The notes below the pieces were generated by a model. The model was not told the DNA's origin. It saw only the letters and a program-made list of their open reading frames with translations, and made no database searches. Shown in pieces: positions 8,538 to 17,078 of a stretch of DNA of 39,255 bases; position 1 is the first letter of the stretch; each line of letters opens with the position of its first letter. Position numbers and translations under genes: made by a program. The DNA comes from Candidatus Daviesbacteria bacterium. GTDB lineage: Bacteria > Patescibacteriota > Microgenomatia > Daviesbacterales > UBA10151. The DNA lies in contig JAUSHL010000006.1 of the NCBI GenBank assembly GCA_030648645.1, forward strand, positions 1 through 39,255. The letters are read 5' to 3'.

Positions 8538-9212
8538 ATGTGGATTATTGCCAATTGGAAATCAAACAAAAATATCGCCGAGGCTTTGGATTGGGTAGGG
8601 AAAGTCGGACCGGATTTAGAAAGAAAAGAAAATCTAAAAGTAGTGGTTTGTCCAAACTATACTGATATTGAAGAAGTTAAAAAAGCGATTTTAGTAGGTA
8701 ATTATCCGATGTTGGTGGGAGCGCAGGATTTATCGGCTTTTGATAATGGTCCTTATACCGGAGAAGAATCAGCCAGAATTTTAAAGGAACTGGTGGATTT
8801 AGTTATTTTGGGACATTCAGAAAGAAGAGAAAATTGTTCTGAAACTGATCAAATAGTTGAAGAAAAAGTCAAAAGAGCACTAGAGCATGATATTATTCCT
8901 CTGGTTTGTGTTCAAAATAAAGAAACACCTGTGCCGGAAAATGTAAAATTAGTAGCCTTCGAACCAGTTTTTGCCATAGGTACAGGTAATCCTGATAATT
9001 CTGAAGATGCCTCAAAAGTAGCAGAATCCTTCAAAGAAAAATATGGTCCGGCATCTGCCGGATTAGAGGTTTTATATGGAGGTAGTGTTGATAGTCAAAA
9101 TGCCAAAGCATTTTTACAACAGGAAAACATAAGTGGATTATTGATTGGTACCAGTTCTTTGGATCCTCAAGAATTTATAAAAATTGTTGAAGTTGCTTAC
9201 CAATTTATTTAA
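8538..9212 (+). CDS. tpiA: triosephosphate isomerase
   Basis: MWIIANWKSNKN, ILGHSERR, AFEPVFAIGTG, LYGGSVDSQNA. ATG at 8538 gives the canonical start. Confidence 0.93.
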   Translation: MWIIANWKSNKNIAEALDWVGKVGPDLERKENLKVVVCPNYTDIEEVKKAILVGNYPMLVGAQDLSAFDNGPYTGEESARILKELVDLVILGHSERRENCSETDQIVEEKVKRALEHDIIPLVCVQNKETPVPENVKLVAFEPVFAIGTGNPDNSEDASKVAESFKEKYGPASAGLEVLYGGSVDSQNAKAFLQQENISGLLIGTSSLDPQEFIKIVEVAYQFI

Positions 9213-9215
9213 ATT

Positions 9216-10373
9216 ATGCGCGGAATTATCAAAATTGCTTTACTCATATTTGTTTTAATTTGTATCGGTTTATTTATTTTCTGGTGGGAAAGTTCCAGTT
9301 CTTCTTCTGTTTTCAGATTTGTTTTTGGTAAAGATAAATCTTTGATAATGGAAGATAACCGGGTTAATATCCTGCTTTTAGGGATAGCAGGAGCAGGGCA
9401 TGATGGTCCGAATTTAACAGATACAATTATGGTGGCATCTTATAAACCCTCCACAAATCAGGTTGATTTAATATCTTTACCCCGCGATCTTTGGTTAGAT
9501 GAACATAAAACCAAAGTAAATACTTTATATCAATTAGGAATAAATAAAAAAGATGGATTGGGATTTTCTGAAAATGAAATTGGTAAAATTTTAGGGATTA
9601 ATATTCCATATGCAATCAGAGTAGATTTTAGTGGTTTTGTCAAAGCTGTTGATTTATTGGGGGGAATTGATGTGGATGTACAAAATTCTTTTGATGATTA
9701 TTCATATCCTGTTCCCGGAAAAGAAAATGAACTTTGTGATTATCAGGAAAAAGAAATGGATATTGATGAAACAAAAGCCAAGGAATTAAATTTAAATCCC
9801 GGAAAAGTTAAAGCCTTGGTAGATAAAGATGGTAAAATTGCCACAGCTTCTGCCACAAATATTACTTATTCCGATATTCAGGTATTTAAGTTTTTTCTCT
9901 GCCGCTTTGAACATTTAAGTTTTCAAAAAGGTTTGACTCATATGGATGGAGACACTGCTTTAAAGTTTGTCAGATCGAGACATGGGAACAGTAAGGAAGG
10001 CTCTGATTTTGCCAGATCAAAAAGACAACAATTAGTTTTGCAGGCTTTTAAAAATCAGGTTTTGTCAACGCAAACTCTCACTAATCCTCAAAAAATAGTT
10101 GAACTTTTACAAACTTTTGGTAGTAGCATTGAAACAAATATACCGGTTAAACTTTATCCGGAATTTATTAAAATGTTGAAACAACAGAAAAATATTCAGT
10201 CTTTTGTGATTGATAGTGTTGGTAAAAATCCTTTTTTAGTAATTCCACCACCGGGAGAATATGGTGCTTGGGTTTTAATTCCTCCCAACAATGATTTTTC
10301 CCGAATTCAAAAATATGTTGATGATATTTTATCCGGAAATCCGGAAGCAAGTTTATCTGCGACAACACCATGA
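9216..10373 (+). CDS. LytR-CpsA-Psr family protein
   Basis: NILLLGIAGAGHDGPNLTDTIMVASYKP, DLISLPRDLW, DGDTALKFVRSRHG. Confidence 0.9.
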   Translation: MRGIIKIALLIFVLICIGLFIFWWESSSSSSVFRFVFGKDKSLIMEDNRVNILLLGIAGAGHDGPNLTDTIMVASYKPSTNQVDLISLPRDLWLDEHKTKVNTLYQLGINKKDGLGFSENEIGKILGINIPYAIRVDFSGFVKAVDLLGGIDVDVQNSFDDYSYPVPGKENELCDYQEKEMDIDETKAKELNLNPGKVKALVDKDGKIATASATNITYSDIQVFKFFLCRFEHLSFQKGLTHMDGDTALKFVRSRHGNSKEGSDFARSKRQQLVLQAFKNQVLSTQTLTNPQKIVELLQTFGSSIETNIPVKLYPEFIKMLKQQKNIQSFVIDSVGKNPFLVIPPPGEYGAWVLIPPNNDFSRIQKYVDDILSGNPEASLSATTP

Positions 10374-11038
10374 AAATTATTTTGCTTTTTGGTCCGGGAG
10401 AGGTGAGTAAACGAAATTCTCTTTTAAAATTAAAAAAAGAATTCTCTGGTGCACAAATATCTCTTTTGGATTTAAAACAAGACAGTATTGCTGATTTAGA
10501 GCTTAAAATATTTTCCGGATCATTATTTGAAACTGGTGAAAGATTAGTAGTGGTAGAAAATGTTCCTGATAAAATGGATCTGGAAACCCTTCGACAAGCT
10601 CAGGGCAGGCAATCTGGTCAGGTGACTTTAGTTTTAGTGGCAGGACATCCCGCAGTGACTTCAGTGATATTAAAATCTGCCAAAAAATTGGAGGTCAAAA
10701 TTTATAATTTTGAGGGAGAAAGAGAAATTACTGCTTTCCCTTTTTTGGATAATTTAATTGAAGGTAAAAAACAAGTTTATTTAGAACTGGAAAAATTACT
10801 TTTAGAGTACGGAGTGATGTATGTCTTAACAATGATTTATTATCTCCTGCGGAGAAATATTTTACCTTTGCCAAGTTCTGATTTTATGAGAAAAAAAATT
10901 CAAAAACAAAAAATTGAGTTTAATGAAAAAGATTTTGAAAATTTTTATAGAAAAACTTTAGAGACAGAATATAAAATTAAGGCAGGTTTAATGCCGGAAC
11001 AAGTTGCTCTTACCTGTCTAGTTCGGCAATTTACCTAA
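10370..11038 (+). CDS. holA: DNA polymerase III delta subunit-like protein (short HolA)
   Basis: Overlaps the preceding gene by 4 nt; VVVENVPDK, VTLVLVAG, AFPFLDNLIEGKKQ fit HolA; short. Confidence 0.65.
   Translation: MKIILLFGPGEVSKRNSLLKLKKEFSGAQISLLDLKQDSIADLELKIFSGSLFETGERLVVVENVPDKMDLETLRQAQGRQSGQVTLVLVAGHPAVTSVILKSAKKLEVKIYNFEGEREITAFPFLDNLIEGKKQVYLELEKLLLEYGVMYVLTMIYYLLRRNILPLPSSDFMRKKIQKQKIEFNEKDFENFYRKTLETEYKIKAGLMPEQVALTCLVRQFT
10588..10612. repeat. CCTTCGACAAGCTCAGGGCAGGC-type repeat in holA
   Basis: Encodes TLRQAQGRQS in frame; same family as 3551-3599. Confidence 0.65.
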
Positions 11039-11914
11039 AATATCAACGTCCTTTTGGTCAACTATTTCATCTTTATTTAAATCCCCTAGAATATTTTTAC
11101 CTTTTTTCCCAAAATTATTAAACACAATTCCTGCATCCAGAGCATTAACCATTCTATCGTTATTTAAGTCGTATTTGACGGTTGAGGTAGGAGAAGGAGT
11201 ACTTTCCTGAGCAGATAAATCAAGATCTTGCCCCAAAATAATTTGTGGTAATGAATTTTTTGCAAAAGGCAATATTAGATTAATTTTAGAGCTTTTTTCA
11301 CCGGAAAACACAGTTAAAACCGCCTGTGGATTGGAAGAAAGATCGGCTAAACTGGTCAGAGGTAAAATAAAATTTCCGGAAACTTTAGTTATTGTTGTTA
11401 CATCGGAAGATCCGGGGATGCTTAAATTAACAAAAGCTTCTGTCACGGGCTGTGAATTTTCATCAACTACTTGTCCAATCAGCGGGGAATTGGGAGAGCT
11501 GGGAACATCAGTCGAAGTTTTAAAAGATAGAGGTTGATTAGGATAAGAATTAGTTCCGGAAAAGATTTTATAATAATAAGTGGTATTGGGAGATAAATTA
11601 ATTAAAGTTACAAAATGCAATTTGTATGGTTTGGGGGTGCCTGTGTCCCGGTCATCGTTAAAAATTAAATCCAAAGAAGAAGAACTTTGTCCTGCTTTAA
11701 TAAATCCTGGTGATGGTTCATTTGTCTGCCAATAGATTGTGGCAGAATTTCCTGATAAATTTGTCACGGTAATTTTTTGAGGCTCTACAAATTTGGTAGC
11801 TTTTGTTTGAAAAACGGCTAATTCATTTCTAGAAACTAAAAAAACTCCACCCAATAAACCTATCAAAAGTACTCCAAGTCCTAAGAGTGTCGGTATTTTA
11901 AAGCCTGTATTCAT
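11018..11914 (-). CDS. secreted fibronectin-III-like protein with C-terminal dockerin-like repeats
   Basis: N-terminal TM; NLSPNTTYYYKIFSG; YDLNNDRMVNALDAGIVFNNFG and GDLNKDEIVDQKDVDIL dockerin-like loops. Confidence 0.75.
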   Translation of the reverse strand: MNTGFKIPTLLGLGVLLIGLLGGVFLVSRNELAVFQTKATKFVEPQKITVTNLSGNSATIYWQTNEPSPGFIKAGQSSSSLDLIFNDDRDTGTPKPYKLHFVTLINLSPNTTYYYKIFSGTNSYPNQPLSFKTSTDVPSSPNSPLIGQVVDENSQPVTEAFVNLSIPGSSDVTTITKVSGNFILPLTSLADLSSNPQAVLTVFSGEKSSKINLILPFAKNSLPQIILGQDLDLSAQESTPSPTSTVKYDLNNDRMVNALDAGIVFNNFGKKGKNILGDLNKDEIVDQKDVDILGKLPN

Positions 11915-11915
11915 C

Positions 11916-12083
11916 TTATTTTAAACCGCTGGTATCAAAATTTGGACTAATCGGTTCCAAAAGCTGTTGAACCTCGGGGGTTGGAGCAATATTTGCTCTC
12001 GATTGAATTATATCTAAAGTTACCCAGATTATAACTGTAATAAAAGTAAAAATTAAAATAAATAAAACTTGTTTTCCAGTCAT
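11916..12083 (-). CDS. small single-TM protein (55 aa), not in ORF track
   Basis: MTGKQVLFILIFTFITVIIWVTLDIIQSRANIAPTPEVQQLLEPISPNFDTSGLK*; fills the gap between the pilO-like and dockerin genes on the same strand. Confidence 0.7.
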   Translation of the reverse strand: MTGKQVLFILIFTFITVIIWVTLDIIQSRANIAPTPEVQQLLEPISPNFDTSGLK

Positions 12084-12084
12084 A

Positions 12085-12687
12085 TCATTTTAAATAGTAT
12101 GCGTTACCGGTAATTGATAACACGGTTGGACTATCTGTTTGTTTATTTATAGTAACATTATTTATTTGTAGAAGTCTGGAAGCATTATTTATATTTTGCA
12201 ATACTTGCAGTAAATTTGTAAAAGAGCCTACAGTGTTGTAAGAAAAATCAACTTTATCTAAAGCTAATTTATTAGTTTTTGGCTGATTTGTATCGATTAA
12301 AACCAGTGGTTGAATTTGCAAAGCAGAGACCGAAGCAATGGATTTTGATGAATTATTTAAACTGGCAATAACAAAAGTAACATCTGGCTTAACAGGTACG
12401 GCAAGATTAATCTTAACTTTTACTTCAGGAGGTAAATTATTATAATTTTTTTTGCCTTCAATTAAGTTTTGGGCTTTATTATTTAAACCTTCCAATACTT
12501 GTTGGCTATCAGCAAGGTTTTTTTGTAAATTAAGGATAGTAGAAATAGTTGGACGGATGGCGAAAATGACCAAAATTATAATCATGATCAAGCTAAAAAT
12601 ATAAGGAGCCACTGATTTAACAGTCTTGTTATTTGTAATTGGTTTAATATAAGTAAAATAACGGGAATATTTAACGGTTGTTGCCAT
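12085..12687 (-). CDS. PilO-like type IV pilus assembly protein
   Basis: N-terminal TM plus coiled region; downstream of and abutting a PilN-like gene. Confidence 0.6.
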   Translation of the reverse strand: MATTVKYSRYFTYIKPITNNKTVKSVAPYIFSLIMIIILVIFAIRPTISTILNLQKNLADSQQVLEGLNNKAQNLIEGKKNYNNLPPEVKVKINLAVPVKPDVTFVIASLNNSSKSIASVSALQIQPLVLIDTNQPKTNKLALDKVDFSYNTVGSFTNLLQVLQNINNASRLLQINNVTINKQTDSPTVLSITGNAYYLK

Positions 12688-13313
12688 TAACTGACCTTAC
12701 CTCCATTCTTGTTTAAGTTGCCGGTAATAATAAAAGTAGTTTCTCCTTCAAGAGAGATATTAGTTAAAGATATATTGGCAAACACTGGTTCTGCTTTTAA
12801 AGCTTTGATAAAAGCTGATAATTCAAAATTTGAAGGGGTGATACCGGCAATGGTTAAACCGGGATTGGCTGGAGTTGAGGAATCAATAGAGATATTTGTT
12901 AGACGGATAGTTTTTGGGGTTAAAAGAGCAATTTTAGTAAATACTTGATCAAAATTGGAAGAGTTGTTGTTTGTTTGTTTGATGGTTTGTAATTGAAATT
13001 GGGTTTGACGGATTAAAATTTCATCATTATTTAAACTTTGCACAAAGGGGATAACTTCTTTAATCTTTTCCTGTAAATCACTTAATTCAGAATCCAGTTT
13101 ATATCTATAGACAAAGGCAGAAATGGTAATAAGTTCAACCACAATGACAATAAATTTGCCGGAAGATAATGCCCACTTTAAAAGCCTGATATAAATTTTA
13201 GGCTGTATATTTTTTTGGATCAGTAAATTAATCTTAAAAAAACCAAGGCGTGGGGTTTTTAATAGATCTTTAGCGGATTTTTTAGAATGATTATCTTTGG
13301 CAGGATTATCCAT
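12687..13313 (-). CDS. PilN-like type IV pilus assembly protein
   Basis: INLL N-terminus, single TM, LTPKTIRLTNISID...LTIAGITPSNFELSAFIKAL PilN-type region. Confidence 0.65.
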   Translation of the reverse strand: MDNPAKDNHSKKSAKDLLKTPRLGFFKINLLIQKNIQPKIYIRLLKWALSSGKFIVIVVELITISAFVYRYKLDSELSDLQEKIKEVIPFVQSLNNDEILIRQTQFQLQTIKQTNNNSSNFDQVFTKIALLTPKTIRLTNISIDSSTPANPGLTIAGITPSNFELSAFIKALKAEPVFANISLTNISLEGETTFIITGNLNKNGGKVS

Positions 13314-13346
13314 TGTTTATAGTGTAATACAAGTGGGGAAGAAGTA

Positions 13347-14837
13347 CTAGTTTAATTTACCCGCTTTTAATTCATAACTCTTTGAGATACCAATTTCTTC
13401 TAGGAAATATCGGTCATGAGAAATTACTAAAATTGCCCCTTGGTAATTTTTTAAGGCTTCTTCGATTTCTTCCCGAGTTTCTACTTCTAAATGATTAGTT
13501 GGTTCATCCAAAATAAGAATATGATTTTTTCCAATAAGTAATTTAATAAATTCCAGTTTGGCAATTTGCCCTCTTGAAAGTTGAGAAATAGGTTTTCTCA
13601 GATCACTCGGATTTAAATGCAAATTCATAGCATACTTGAAACAATCTGTTTCCGAAGTTCCAGTTAGGATTAATTCTTCAATTCCTGTTTTGTTTATATC
13701 AAGTTGAGACGTTTCTTGAGAAAAATATCCAATTTTTACATTATTTCCTATCTCGATATTTCCTTTATCTGGTTGTAATTTTTTAGCCAAAATATTTAAT
13801 AAAGTTGTTTTACCTGAACCATTAGTACCTGAAAGCCAAATATGTTGGTTGCCAGAGATTGAAAAAGAAATGTCTTGCAGAACAACTTTGTCATTATAAT
13901 TTTTGCTGATATTTTTGCATCCCAAAATAAATTTATCAGAATGAACTTGCCCTTCAAACCCAAAAGGGAAACTAATTCTTTCTTTTGGTTTTTCAAGCTT
14001 TTCTAAATGTCCAAGTCTTGATTCTACAGCTTTAGCCTGACGATCAATTTTTATCGATCTTTGACTAAAAAAATTAGCAGCAAATTTATCATTATCTCTT
14101 GTTGGTTTAGTGTCTTTAGACAATCTTCTGGCTCTTTCTTTTTTATCACTAATTAATTTTTCTAATCTTGCTACTTCCTCAGTATTTTCTTTGTACTTTT
14201 CTAACTGGGATTTTTCTTCTGCTAATTTTTGTTCTCTGTAAAAAGAATAATTACCGCCATATTTCTTAATTTTCCCATCTTTCAGTTCAATGATTCTATC
14301 GACTGTGTTATCTAATAAGGCTCGGTCGTGGGAAACTAATAAAATATTTCCCTTAAAATCTTTGATAAATTTTTCTAACCAAATTAAACCATGCATATCT
14401 AAATTATTAGTTGGTTCATCGAGTAATAAGGTGGTGGAATTTGTTAAGAGTAGAGAGGCCAGATGGAGTTTAGTTTTTTGCCCACCACTAAGGCTATTGG
14501 CAGGTTGATTTTTATCAATTTTAGATAAACCAAGAGATTGCAAGGCTATCTCAATTTTATAATTGTCACTGGGATTTACTAATTTTGAGGTTAGAAAATC
14601 GCGAACAGTTAGTTCTTTAAAATCTGGATATTGAGGTAAATAATGAATAACTTCATCACCTTTTTGAATATTTCCTTTATCAGATAATAATTCACCAGAC
14701 AGTATCTTTAGGATTGTTGTTTTGCCGGAACCATTATTCCCAATTAGACCAACCACCTCATTATCAAGGCTGAAATTTATATCATCTAATAATTGTTTAT
14801 CCCCGAAGGATTTTGATGTCCCAGTAACAGTTATCAT
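13347..14837 (-). CDS. ABC-F family ATP-binding protein
   Basis: Two ATPase domains: GLIGNNGSGKTTILK / LSGGQKTKLHLA / LLLDEPTNNLD and LSGTNGSGKTTLLN / LSRGQIAKLEF / LILDEPTNHLE. ATG at 14837 used. Confidence 0.93.
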   Translation of the reverse strand: MITVTGTSKSFGDKQLLDDINFSLDNEVVGLIGNNGSGKTTILKILSGELLSDKGNIQKGDEVIHYLPQYPDFKELTVRDFLTSKLVNPSDNYKIEIALQSLGLSKIDKNQPANSLSGGQKTKLHLASLLLTNSTTLLLDEPTNNLDMHGLIWLEKFIKDFKGNILLVSHDRALLDNTVDRIIELKDGKIKKYGGNYSFYREQKLAEEKSQLEKYKENTEEVARLEKLISDKKERARRLSKDTKPTRDNDKFAANFFSQRSIKIDRQAKAVESRLGHLEKLEKPKERISFPFGFEGQVHSDKFILGCKNISKNYNDKVVLQDISFSISGNQHIWLSGTNGSGKTTLLNILAKKLQPDKGNIEIGNNVKIGYFSQETSQLDINKTGIEELILTGTSETDCFKYAMNLHLNPSDLRKPISQLSRGQIAKLEFIKLLIGKNHILILDEPTNHLEVETREEIEEALKNYQGAILVISHDRYFLEEIGISKSYELKAGKLN

Positions 14838-14953
14838 GCTTTTAAGAATACCACTTTCAAGGCTACAATTCGAATAGGGAAGAAGTATTAGTTCACAATT
14901 TAGTGTACGATCGTCCAATGAATTGGTATGAGATAAGGTAACAACTGAAATAA

Positions 14954-14978
14954 ATATCACACCCTTGGGGTGTGATAT
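14954..14978. repeat. hairpin ATATCACACCC-TTG-GGGTGTGATAT
   Basis: Perfect 11-bp stem; same subtype as the hairpins flanking the Y1 transposase. Confidence 0.9.
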
Positions 14979-15078
14979 GAATTTGGTGTGATATGAATTT
15001 GCATTAATATTTGAGTTGCCAAACCGGGTTTGGAAAGCTAAAAAAGTTTGGATTTTAAAAATGATGTATAATGACTTC

Positions 15079-15324
15079 ATGAAACAAAAGATATTGCAAT
15101 ATGATGCTGTTTTAGAAAAAGAAGAAGATGGAGGGTACTCAGTTTGGGTGCCCGATTTACCTGGTTGTGCCACTCAAGGAAATAATCTGGAACAAGCTAT
15201 CGAAAATGCTAAAGAGGCAATTGAACTATATTTAGAAGATGCGGATCAAGAACAGATAGAACAGGGTAGTACTCATAAGGATCGTTTTTTTATTCCTGTT
15301 GAAGTATTTACCCCAATCCTCTAA
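15079..15324 (+). CDS. hicB: HicB family antitoxin
   Basis: YDAVLEKEEDGGYSVWVPDLPGCATQGNNLEQAIENAKEAIELYLED; start at ATG 15079. Confidence 0.88.
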   Translation: MKQKILQYDAVLEKEEDGGYSVWVPDLPGCATQGNNLEQAIENAKEAIELYLEDADQEQIEQGSTHKDRFFIPVEVFTPIL

Positions 15325-15402
15325 CATAGAGGTACATTGCTAAATGGAATATTAAAACCCATTAATTTACCCTTGGAAGAATTTAAGAAGTTGTTAAAAT
15401 AA
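15325..15402 (+). pseudogene. HicA toxin C-terminal remnant
   Basis: In frame after the hicB stop: HRGTLLNGILKPINLPLEEFKKLLK*, resembling HicA C-termini (H.G....ILK...L..EEF..LL); no N-terminal part present. Confidence 0.6.
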
Positions 15403-15439
15403 ACATCAACCAATATCAGTCACATTTTAGTGTACGACC

Positions 15440-15514
15440 TGCCCGCCATCGCTACCTGCCCGAAATGCTTCGCATATCGAAGCAGGCGGGCGCTCAGGTG
15501 TTAGCAGGCGGGTT
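15440..15514. repeat. GC-rich nested palindrome inserted in an intergenic repeat
   Basis: cctgcccgccatcgctacctgcccgaaatgcttcgcatatcgaagcaggcgggcgctcaggtgttagcaggcggg interrupts a sequence that is continuous at ~14898-14936 and ~16580-16615. Confidence 0.75.
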
Positions 15515-15672
15515 GTCCAAGGAATTGATATGACAAGAGTTCTTAAGTACACTTCAATAATTCAAATAATTGAAGTATTAATATTCAAGTTACCAAACCG
15601 GGTTTGGAAAGCTAGTCTTTGGAATTTATGGTGTAATACAAGTAGAGAATAACTGCTAGTTAAAATTAATTA

Positions 15673-16404
15673 TTAGTGTTTAATAATTTCAAAACCATAT
15701 CTTTGATTCACATGAATATTTCCTAAAGAAATATCTCTTTCAAGATAATGATAATCTAAATCTAATTTATCAAAGATCTCTTTATACCACGGTTCTCTAC
15801 CACTTTTCAGATTTGAAGCATCACCTATTAAAATAATACCATCAGGTTTTAATATTCTTAACATTTCTTTAATGGATTGTTCATATAATTCTCTATATTC
15901 TGGCTTCGAATAATGGAAAACAGCTAAATTATCTATTACTTCATCTACAGCATCATTAGGAATTGCCGACAAATCATGAGCAAATGCAGTAATAGCTTGC
16001 TTATCTATTTTTCTTAAACTTGCATCTATTGTCAACATATTAAATTCAGGATAGTATAAATCCCTCCAAAGTTTGATGGTTTCTCTTCTGTCATGAGTGA
16101 AAGATGAATTAGCTCCTACTGGATTTATGGGAATGATCATTGCATCTAATCCTTGTAACGCAACATCCAGAGCAAAACCAGTGAATCCAGATCCTACATC
16201 AGCTATTTTCTTCCCTTTAATATGTTTAATGAATTCCTCCGTGCTTGGAAATCCTAGACTTTTTGAATACATTGAAATATTTCTGGGTGTACTAGGAGCA
16301 CCCTCTAAAACTTCTTTTTCTAATCTTTGGATAGGTGTTAAATTAGTTGATTCTGAAGTTTTTGATTTAAGTCCCCATCCTGAAAACTCTGTATCATCGA
16401 ACAT
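15673..16404 (-). CDS. class I SAM-dependent methyltransferase
   Basis: KKIADVGSGFTGFALDVA (motif I), IKEMLRILKPDGIILIGDASN. Confidence 0.75.
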   Translation of the reverse strand: MFDDTEFSGWGLKSKTSESTNLTPIQRLEKEVLEGAPSTPRNISMYSKSLGFPSTEEFIKHIKGKKIADVGSGFTGFALDVALQGLDAMIIPINPVGANSSFTHDRRETIKLWRDLYYPEFNMLTIDASLRKIDKQAITAFAHDLSAIPNDAVDEVIDNLAVFHYSKPEYRELYEQSIKEMLRILKPDGIILIGDASNLKSGREPWYKEIFDKLDLDYHYLERDISLGNIHVNQRYGFEIIKH

Positions 16405-16454
16405 ATGATATTTATATCACTTTTTAATCCAAAATTCGAATCTTGTTTTTAATT

Positions 16455-16559
16455 TATACCCAAAATACTCTAATTTGCAATTTTTAATCAACATTTTGGG
16501 TTCAAAATATTTAACGAGACCGCCAGCTGGCGGTTGCAAACTCGAGTTAAATTAGTTTA
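16455..16559 (+). repeat. dispersed structured intergenic element, copy 2
   Basis: Same as 8141-8231 with ~13 nt extra forming ACCGCCAGCTGGCGGT. Confidence 0.85.
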
Positions 16560-16654
16560 CAAGAAGAGAATTAATAGTTCGTAATTTAGTGTGTGATCGT
16601 CCAATGAAATGGTATGATGTGATATTGGTTTGATTAAAGAACTGCTGGTTAGAA

Positions 16655-16900
16655 TTATTTTGCTTTTGGAGTTACTAATTTGGACAATCTGGATTTGAGA
16701 CGAGCTGCTTTGTTGCGGTGAATTAAATTGGTTTTGGCTGCTTTATCTAAGGCTGAAAAAACAGCTGTTAAATTTTTAGCATTAGGAGTTTTTCTGGTAA
16801 TCTTAATTAGCTTTTTTAAAGCATTAGACTTGACTGCATTTCTTGCAGTTCTAATTTTATCTTTTCTAACCTTTTTTATAGCGCTTTTTATAATAGGCAT
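16655..16900 (-). CDS. rpsT: 30S ribosomal protein S20
   Basis: MPIIKSAIKKVRKDKIRTARNAVKSNALKK...HRNKAARLKSRLSKLV. Confidence 0.92.
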   Translation of the reverse strand: MPIIKSAIKKVRKDKIRTARNAVKSNALKKLIKITRKTPNAKNLTAVFSALDKAAKTNLIHRNKAARLKSRLSKLVTPKAK

Positions 16901-17078
16901 AATTTCCTGATGCCTATTTCAAGCTTTGCTTATAATAGGCATAATTTTGTTCGGAGTAAGGAGTTGGGAGTTCGTAGTAATTACACAACGAACTACGAAC
17001 ACTGAACCCAGAACTAATCATGTATCTTAACACAGGCTATAGCATTACTTCAAGTCTCTTTGATACAATCATTAAAGT

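Noticed and set aside
14838-15173. ORF-track N-terminal extension of the ABC-F protein
   Set aside because: Spans the intergenic repeats and overlaps divergent hicB; ATG at 14837 gives a canonical ABC-F N-terminus.
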